Below, piece by piece: positions 60,628 through 64,000 of a stretch of DNA of 64,000 nucleotides (the stretch's first letter is position 1; every line of letters begins with the position of its first letter). The stretch covers positions 1 to 64,000 of IMG/VR virus record IMGVR_UViG_3300027973_000057; one strand, written 5' to 3'. The notes under the pieces were generated by a model. That model was not told where the DNA came from. It made no database searches and worked only from the letters and a program-made list of their open reading frames with translations. Source of the stretch: a virus. The translations under genes and the position numbers were made by a program.

Positions 60628-60829
60628 GACATATGAAATCCCTGATCCATTCCAAACCTTTGTAGCCAAGAAATATGCCAATGCTAAAGGCTATGTACAT
60701 GACTGGTTTACTGGTGAATGGTCTTATACTTGCTCTACTTGTAAGGAAGATCTTTCTGGTCCATCCCGCAAAATTTTGACAAAGATCAGGTTATATCATA
60801 CAAGAAATGAGTGCCTTGGTGGATACTAA
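60617..60829 (+). CDS. Zinc-binding small protein
   Basis: 70 residues from TTG 60617; no in-frame ATG fits and the start lies in the end of the previous gene. YTCSTCKEDLSG..YHTRNEC gives C-x2-C and H-x3-C ligands. Confidence 0.6.
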   Translation: MSTKTYEIPDPFQTFVAKKYANAKGYVHDWFTGEWSYTCSTCKEDLSGPSRKILTKIRLYHTRNECLGGY

Positions 60830-60983
60830 TTGCTGCACAATTGATAAAGACAGTGAGTCCTTCTGGTATACCCATCAAACCATGCCTGATGGCCATATCT
60901 GGTGTCTCACCAAGTCTATGGTCGATAAGGCTAAGGCTGATATTAAGGCTAAGTATGGAAATAAGAAAAGACACAGACAGTAA
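60807..60983 (+). CDS. Small basic protein
   Basis: 58 residues (MSALVDTNCCTIDKDSESFW..) with a Lys/Arg-rich end. Overlaps the previous gene by 23 nt in another frame; TAAATG junction with the HNH gene. Confidence 0.6.
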   Translation: MSALVDTNCCTIDKDSESFWYTHQTMPDGHIWCLTKSMVDKAKADIKAKYGNKKRHRQ

Positions 60984-61349
60984 ATGCCAATTAAATCTAA
61001 GGAAGAGCGTAATCGTGTCCAACGCCTATGGTATCAGCGCAATAAAGAAGCAAGACTAATCCAGATCAAATCTAAGGTATCTTGGATAAGAAAATATGTG
61101 TCTGACCATAAGGCTAATAACCCTATCTGTGTTGACTGTGGAATTGATTATCCTCCACATGTGTTAGATTTTGATCACTTACCAGAGTTTGAAAAATCTT
61201 TTGCTCTATCATCATCTGGTGTTAAGGGCAGAGGCTTAGACTCAGTTAATTCTGAGATAGCAAAATGTGAGATAGTCTGTGCCAATTGCCATAGACATAG
61301 AACCTTTATGAGAAAAGCAGAAGCAAGGGCTAAAAGCAATGATAGTTAA
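60984..61349 (+). CDS. HNH endonuclease
   Basis: 121 residues. C49-x2-C52, LDFDH (Asp64-His65) and C99-A-N-C102-H103-R-H-R-T form the zinc-stabilised HNH (beta-beta-alpha-metal) site. The basic N-terminal helix (EERNRVQRLWYQRNKEAR) likely binds DNA. It could be a free-standing homing endonuclease or part of DNA processing; no packaging genes are near. Confidence 0.85.
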   Translation: MPIKSKEERNRVQRLWYQRNKEARLIQIKSKVSWIRKYVSDHKANNPICVDCGIDYPPHVLDFDHLPEFEKSFALSSSGVKGRGLDSVNSEIAKCEIVCANCHRHRTFMRKAEARAKSNDS

Positions 61350-61391
61350 TTACCTAGACTGGCTTACTATTAATAATATAGATTGGGAATA

Positions 61392-61622
61392 ATGACATAC
61401 GACGAAATCTCTACTCAGATAGAGTCTTTGAAGACTGCTAGAGGTGGTTGGACTAAAGCCTCTCTTGCATCTCTTGGTGTACCCTGGCCTCCTCCTGCAG
61501 GTTGGAAGCAAAGACTACTAGATAAGGCAACAGATAGAACATGTGAACATAAGTGGTATATGAGATCACCTGGAATTCAGTGTGTAAATTGTTTTATAGT
61601 CTGGGAAAAGAGTATGGGATGA
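61392..61622 (+). CDS. Small protein with WPPP motif and zinc ribbon
   Basis: 76 residues from ATG 61392 (a TTG 9 nt earlier is possible). RGGWTKASLASLGVPWPPPAG is a conserved-looking phage motif; CEHKW..CVNC gives zinc ligands. Function unknown. Confidence 0.6.
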   Translation: MTYDEISTQIESLKTARGGWTKASLASLGVPWPPPAGWKQRLLDKATDRTCEHKWYMRSPGIQCVNCFIVWEKSMG

Positions 61623-61723
61623 GAATATTAATCTGTCCAGTCTGTAAAAAGGAATGGGATTTAAGATGGGGTATATTTGGACACGACTCCCTATCTAGGC
61701 ATATGAAGGCTAATCACCGATAG
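61619..61723 (+). CDS. C2H2-like zinc finger micro-protein
   Basis: 34 residues. ICPVCKKEWDL..GHDSLSRHMKANH fits C-x2-C..H-x4-H of a C2H2 finger. ATGA overlap with the previous gene. Confidence 0.65.
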   Translation: MRILICPVCKKEWDLRWGIFGHDSLSRHMKANHR

Positions 61724-61754
61724 TGCCCGTGTAGGGCATGGGATGGTTTTATAA
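61723..61754 (+). terminator. Weak terminator candidate
   Basis: TGCCC-gtgta-GGGCA immediately after the stop, then TGGGATGGTTTT. The T-run is 12 nt away, so termination is uncertain. Confidence 0.4.
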
Positions 61755-61781
61755 TTCCTATTTTTGCCGAACTTTAAAAAA

Positions 61782-61790
61782 TGCTATAAT
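61782..61790 (+). promoter_or_regulatory. Extended -10 promoter, leaderless
   Basis: TGCTATAAT ending 6 nt before ATG 61797, with no clear -35 box. Confidence 0.65.
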
Positions 61791-61796
61791 TAAAAT

Positions 61797-62681
61797 ATGC
61801 AAAAAGATTCAAACATAATAAATATGCTTCGCTTGGAAATGTATAGTACTTTTGTACTAAATGGGTATGGAATGCCATTTGGTTCAAGCATCACTATTGA
61901 TCCTAATACAAAGTACATCACAAATTCCCTTGGATTTCGCACACAAGAATTTGGTAAAACACCAGATTTTATTTTTGCTGGATGTTCTCACACTTGGGGA
62001 TGGGGTATTGACGAGTCTTTGATTTGGGGCAATCGTATTGCAAAAACCAAGCAGATCGAGACACGAAACCTTGGAATTAGTAATGGTTCTATAACAACAA
62101 TAATAGATAATCTAATCGCATATTTTGACAAATTTGGTAAGCCAAAAGTATTATTTTGTTTATTTCCAAGTTTAGCAAGAATGAATGTTTGGACAGATAG
62201 AAGTGTATTTATTGGAAGACACGGATTTGATTCTTTAAGAGATACAGCCGTTCCAGTTAAGGGTGATCTTCCAAAATATTCACAAAAACCACACAAGTTA
62301 GAAGAGGTTTTAACTTCAGAACTACCAACCCTATTATCATTAAAATATATTTTAAATTTTGAGCAATACTGTATATCTAATAATATTATTTTTAAATATG
62401 CATTTTGGGATCCAACAGATGACCGAATGATGAATGGCTTACCCCACAATAATAGTTATCAGGGTTATGTTAAGTCTGACTCTGATCTATGGGTTAGAGA
62501 TGGTATTGTTGAGGTTTTTAATGGATCTAAGGATTGTCACACACCATCTAACGAATTAGAGCAGTACGCATGGCTTCATGGTATGGATATAGAGTTATCA
62601 AGTTTGCCCCATATTGGCGCACATAGACAAATTCATTACTACGAACTATTTCTTAATGAATATGATAAGATTTATTCATGA
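61797..62681 (+). CDS. SGNH/GDSL-type hydrolase
   Basis: 294 residues. Block I is AGCSHTWGWG with nucleophile Ser64; NLGISNGS fits blocks II-III; SSLPHIGAHRQIH near the C-terminus supplies the catalytic His (His272), with the usual Asp of DxxH replaced by Ser. The family includes esterases acting on acylated carbohydrates. In a phage it may modify surface glycans. Substrate unknown. Confidence 0.75.
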   Translation: MQKDSNIINMLRLEMYSTFVLNGYGMPFGSSITIDPNTKYITNSLGFRTQEFGKTPDFIFAGCSHTWGWGIDESLIWGNRIAKTKQIETRNLGISNGSITTIIDNLIAYFDKFGKPKVLFCLFPSLARMNVWTDRSVFIGRHGFDSLRDTAVPVKGDLPKYSQKPHKLEEVLTSELPTLLSLKYILNFEQYCISNNIIFKYAFWDPTDDRMMNGLPHNNSYQGYVKSDSDLWVRDGIVEVFNGSKDCHTPSNELEQYAWLHGMDIELSSLPHIGAHRQIHYYELFLNEYDKIYS

Positions 62682-62761
62682 AATTTATACTATTTTATTT
62701 AGAAAGACTTGTTAGGTCCATATTAAAGAAAAATAAAAAGAAAAAAGACTATACTTATTAG
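62678..62761 (+). CDS. 27-residue basic membrane-associated peptide
   Basis: MKFILFYLERLVRSILKKNK.. has a hydrophobic start and a poly-Lys tail. ATGA overlap with the hydrolase gene. Confidence 0.5.
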   Translation: MKFILFYLERLVRSILKKNKKKKDYTY

Positions 62762-62768
62762 TCCAACA

Positions 62769-62790
62769 TGTCTGTAGTATCTGGTATACT
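62769..62790 (+). promoter_or_regulatory. TGTCTG-N10-TATACT promoter (variant, copy 9)
   Basis: One mismatch in the upstream box but the same 10-bp spacing; TGGTATACT ends 6 nt before ATG 62797, so this copy is leaderless. Confidence 0.55.
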
Positions 62791-62796
62791 GTAATA

Positions 62797-62988
62797 ATGA
62801 TTACAACACTATTAATTTTACTGACTTGGTATATTACAAAACTCTACTATACCCGAAGCATAAAATTTTATATGCCAGAACTACAAGAGCACGGCCTGAT
62901 CAATGCAAGATGCTCAAGATGTTCACAACACATCATCATTTCTGAAGAAGAAATGCGTACGCCATACTATTGCGTTGTGTGCAAGTAA
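62797..62988 (+). CDS. Membrane-anchored zinc-ribbon protein
   Basis: 63 residues. One N-terminal transmembrane segment (ITTLLILLTWYITKLYY), then CSRCSQHIII..YYCVVCK zinc ribbon facing the cytoplasm or outside. Leaderless start. Confidence 0.65.
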   Translation: MITTLLILLTWYITKLYYTRSIKFYMPELQEHGLINARCSRCSQHIIISEEEMRTPYYCVVCK

Positions 62989-63000
62989 AATAGGAGAAAA

Positions 63001-63117
63001 ATGAAAACAACATATAAGTGTACAGAATGCAAGACAACTATTGCTATTACCACGAAAGTTCACGAATTGCCTGATTCAATCATATGCCCATGTGAAATGG
63101 TAATGCCAAAGGTATGA
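63001..63117 (+). CDS. Zinc-ribbon micro-protein
   Basis: 38 residues. YKCTECKTTIAI..ICPCEM gives four cysteines. TAGGAGAAAA precedes ATG; ATGA overlap with the next gene. Confidence 0.65.
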   Translation: MKTTYKCTECKTTIAITTKVHELPDSIICPCEMVMPKV

Positions 63118-63215
63118 TTCTTTATGTTTATTGGATATATGCTATGATAGGTATATCTGCAGTAGCAATAATAGAATCAATGTATCAATATTTTAAATCA
63201 TTTAAGGAGAAATAA
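63114..63215 (+). CDS. 33-residue membrane peptide
   Basis: MILYVYWIYAMIGISAVAII.. is a single transmembrane helix with a basic end. ATGA and TAATG overlaps on both sides. Confidence 0.6.
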   Translation: MILYVYWIYAMIGISAVAIIESMYQYFKSFKEK

Positions 63216-63748
63216 TGCACGTAATAATTTCACAACCAAGATCTGGATCAAACTTCATAATTGAAAATGTAAGAAAATTTTCAGATATTACAATAGACAA
63301 ACATCCATATACTCATCTATGGAATAAAGATTTTATAGAAAAAAGGTTTGAAAATAAATACATTTTGGTTATTAGAAAACCAATAGATGTTGTTGTTTCA
63401 TCATTAATACATAGTTTTGCAAATAAAGAAGAAGAAGTTCAAATAAATGAAGATGTCTTAATAAAGTCTGCTGCAAGGTATTCAAGACACATTGTGCCGT
63501 GTTCAATTGACGAAGTGCTTAAGTTTGATTTTAATGATCTAGTATCTCAACCTCATAGAGTTATATCAGCGATTACAGATTTAGACTTCAGTGATAAAGA
63601 GTTAATAGAGCCAGAAGGTCTACATGGATCTTTAAAAATGCACAAAGGCTATGAAGATTCATATAATTTTGCACTAAAACATTCTAGTATTTTTGATGAA
63701 GCAAATATTTTATATGAAGAAGCACTTTTAAAAACTATAAAGTTTTAA
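63215..63748 (+). CDS. Sulfotransferase-like protein
   Basis: 177 residues, short for the family. SQPRSGSNF (6-14) is the 5'-phosphosulfate loop for PAPS and RKPIDVVVSS (54-63) the 3'-phosphate motif. It would transfer sulfate from PAPS to a hydroxyl or amine acceptor, perhaps glycans or tyrosines. AAGGAG precedes ATG. It overlaps the convergent gene end by 14 nt. Confidence 0.8.
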   Translation: MHVIISQPRSGSNFIIENVRKFSDITIDKHPYTHLWNKDFIEKRFENKYILVIRKPIDVVVSSLIHSFANKEEEVQINEDVLIKSAARYSRHIVPCSIDEVLKFDFNDLVSQPHRVISAITDLDFSDKELIEPEGLHGSLKMHKGYEDSYNFALKHSSIFDEANILYEEALLKTIKF

Positions 63749-64000
63749 TAGTTTTATTTACTAATCGAATCAATGATTTTTTCTTAATTTGTTTTGATGA
63801 GAATGTTTCAGTGTATCCATTTTGAGGCATATCTTCTTTACTAAGGAATACTGCATGTTTCTTTCTTAGCGTTTGTATTACTAGAGATTCTACTGCTCTT
63901 GCCTTATCCCGCTCAAAAAAATGCCAATAACAAACCAGTTTCCATCCTTTGGCCCTATGGGATGCAAACCTTTTTCCAGATATATCCGATATTCCTATTT
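63735..64000 (-). CDS. Nuclease-like protein (possible GIY-YIG family), N-terminus beyond window
   Basis: Open frame entering from the right edge, 87 codons to a TAG at 63735-63737. Visible sequence: SGKRFASHRAKGWKLVCYWH, then ARAVESLVIQTLRKKHAVFL and MPQNGYTETF. The A-x-x-E-helix plus GYTETF ending is reminiscent of GIY-YIG/T5orf172-type nucleases; the catalytic GIY part would lie outside. Basic C-terminus. Confidence 0.5.
   Translation of the reverse strand, partial: IGISDISGKRFASHRAKGWKLVCYWHFFERDKARAVESLVIQTLRKKHAVFLSKEDMPQNGYTETFSSKQIKKKSLIRLVNKTIKTL

Noticed and set aside
1-64000. Lysogeny module (integrase, repressor, attachment site)
   Set aside because: No recombinase motif or attachment-like duplication was recognised; it could lie outside the window.

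Overview
This 64 kb window is part of a larger, AT-rich genome of a long-tailed double-stranded DNA bacteriophage (siphovirus type: HK97-like portal, prohead protease and capsid, a tail tube, and a 2801-residue tape measure predicting a very long tail). No terminase, DNA polymerase, helicase, primase, integrase or repressor is visible, so the genome continues outside the window. The host is probably an actinobacterium, perhaps a low-GC aquatic one. That is an inference from the GP88-like and DUF932/TIGR03299 genes, the abundance of leaderless extended -10 promoters, CRP/GlxR-type operators and TTATCCACA DnaA boxes.

Layout. (1) 1-34944, minus strand: the virion module. In transcription order it holds fibre proteins, a FN3/Hint protein, three accessory enzymes (two 2OG-oxygenase-like proteins and a class II ribonucleotide reductase), a very large fibre, portal, protease, capsid, neck proteins, tail tube, two paralogous tail-assembly chaperones, and the tape measure. 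(2) 35056-35610, plus strand: an isolated exported lysozyme with its own consensus promoter and terminator. (3) 35659-44999, minus strand: a cupin, a 2OG oxygenase, a zinc-ribbon protein, a PASTA/(Val-Thr-Pro)n protein, collagen-like and other adhesin pieces, and a holin-like membrane protein. (4) 45140-47022, plus strand: a second zinc-ribbon/2OG-oxygenase set. (5) 47009-47694, minus strand: three small genes. (6) 47700-59400, plus strand: an early-type region of about 40 very small genes in short operons, with one tRNA-Asp. (7) 59400-60290: an AT-rich, repeat-rich, gene-poor stretch with DnaA boxes, a candidate replication origin. (8) 60287-63748, plus strand: small zinc-binding proteins, an HNH nuclease, an SGNH hydrolase and a sulfotransferase. 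A convergent nuclease-like gene leaves the window at the right edge.

The most novel signals are regulatory. Nine promoters have TGTCAG (one TGTCTG) exactly 10 bp before the -10 hexamer, with no -35 box at the usual place. Eight perfect TGTGA-N6-TCACA sites plus one near-match lie at helically phased distances (-53.5, -64.5, about -74.5, -86.5) from predicted start sites. Other shared boxes (GGGACGTC, GGCGTGTCG, ATGTCCGATTT, TTATCCACA) recur in the same intergenic regions. At least 18 genes on both strands have a -10 box exactly 6 nt before the start codon, predicting leaderless mRNAs.

On the protein side, five oxygenase/cupin-like proteins surround collagen-like and Pro/Thr-rich virion proteins. 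This suggests a phage-encoded system that hydroxylates its own fibres.
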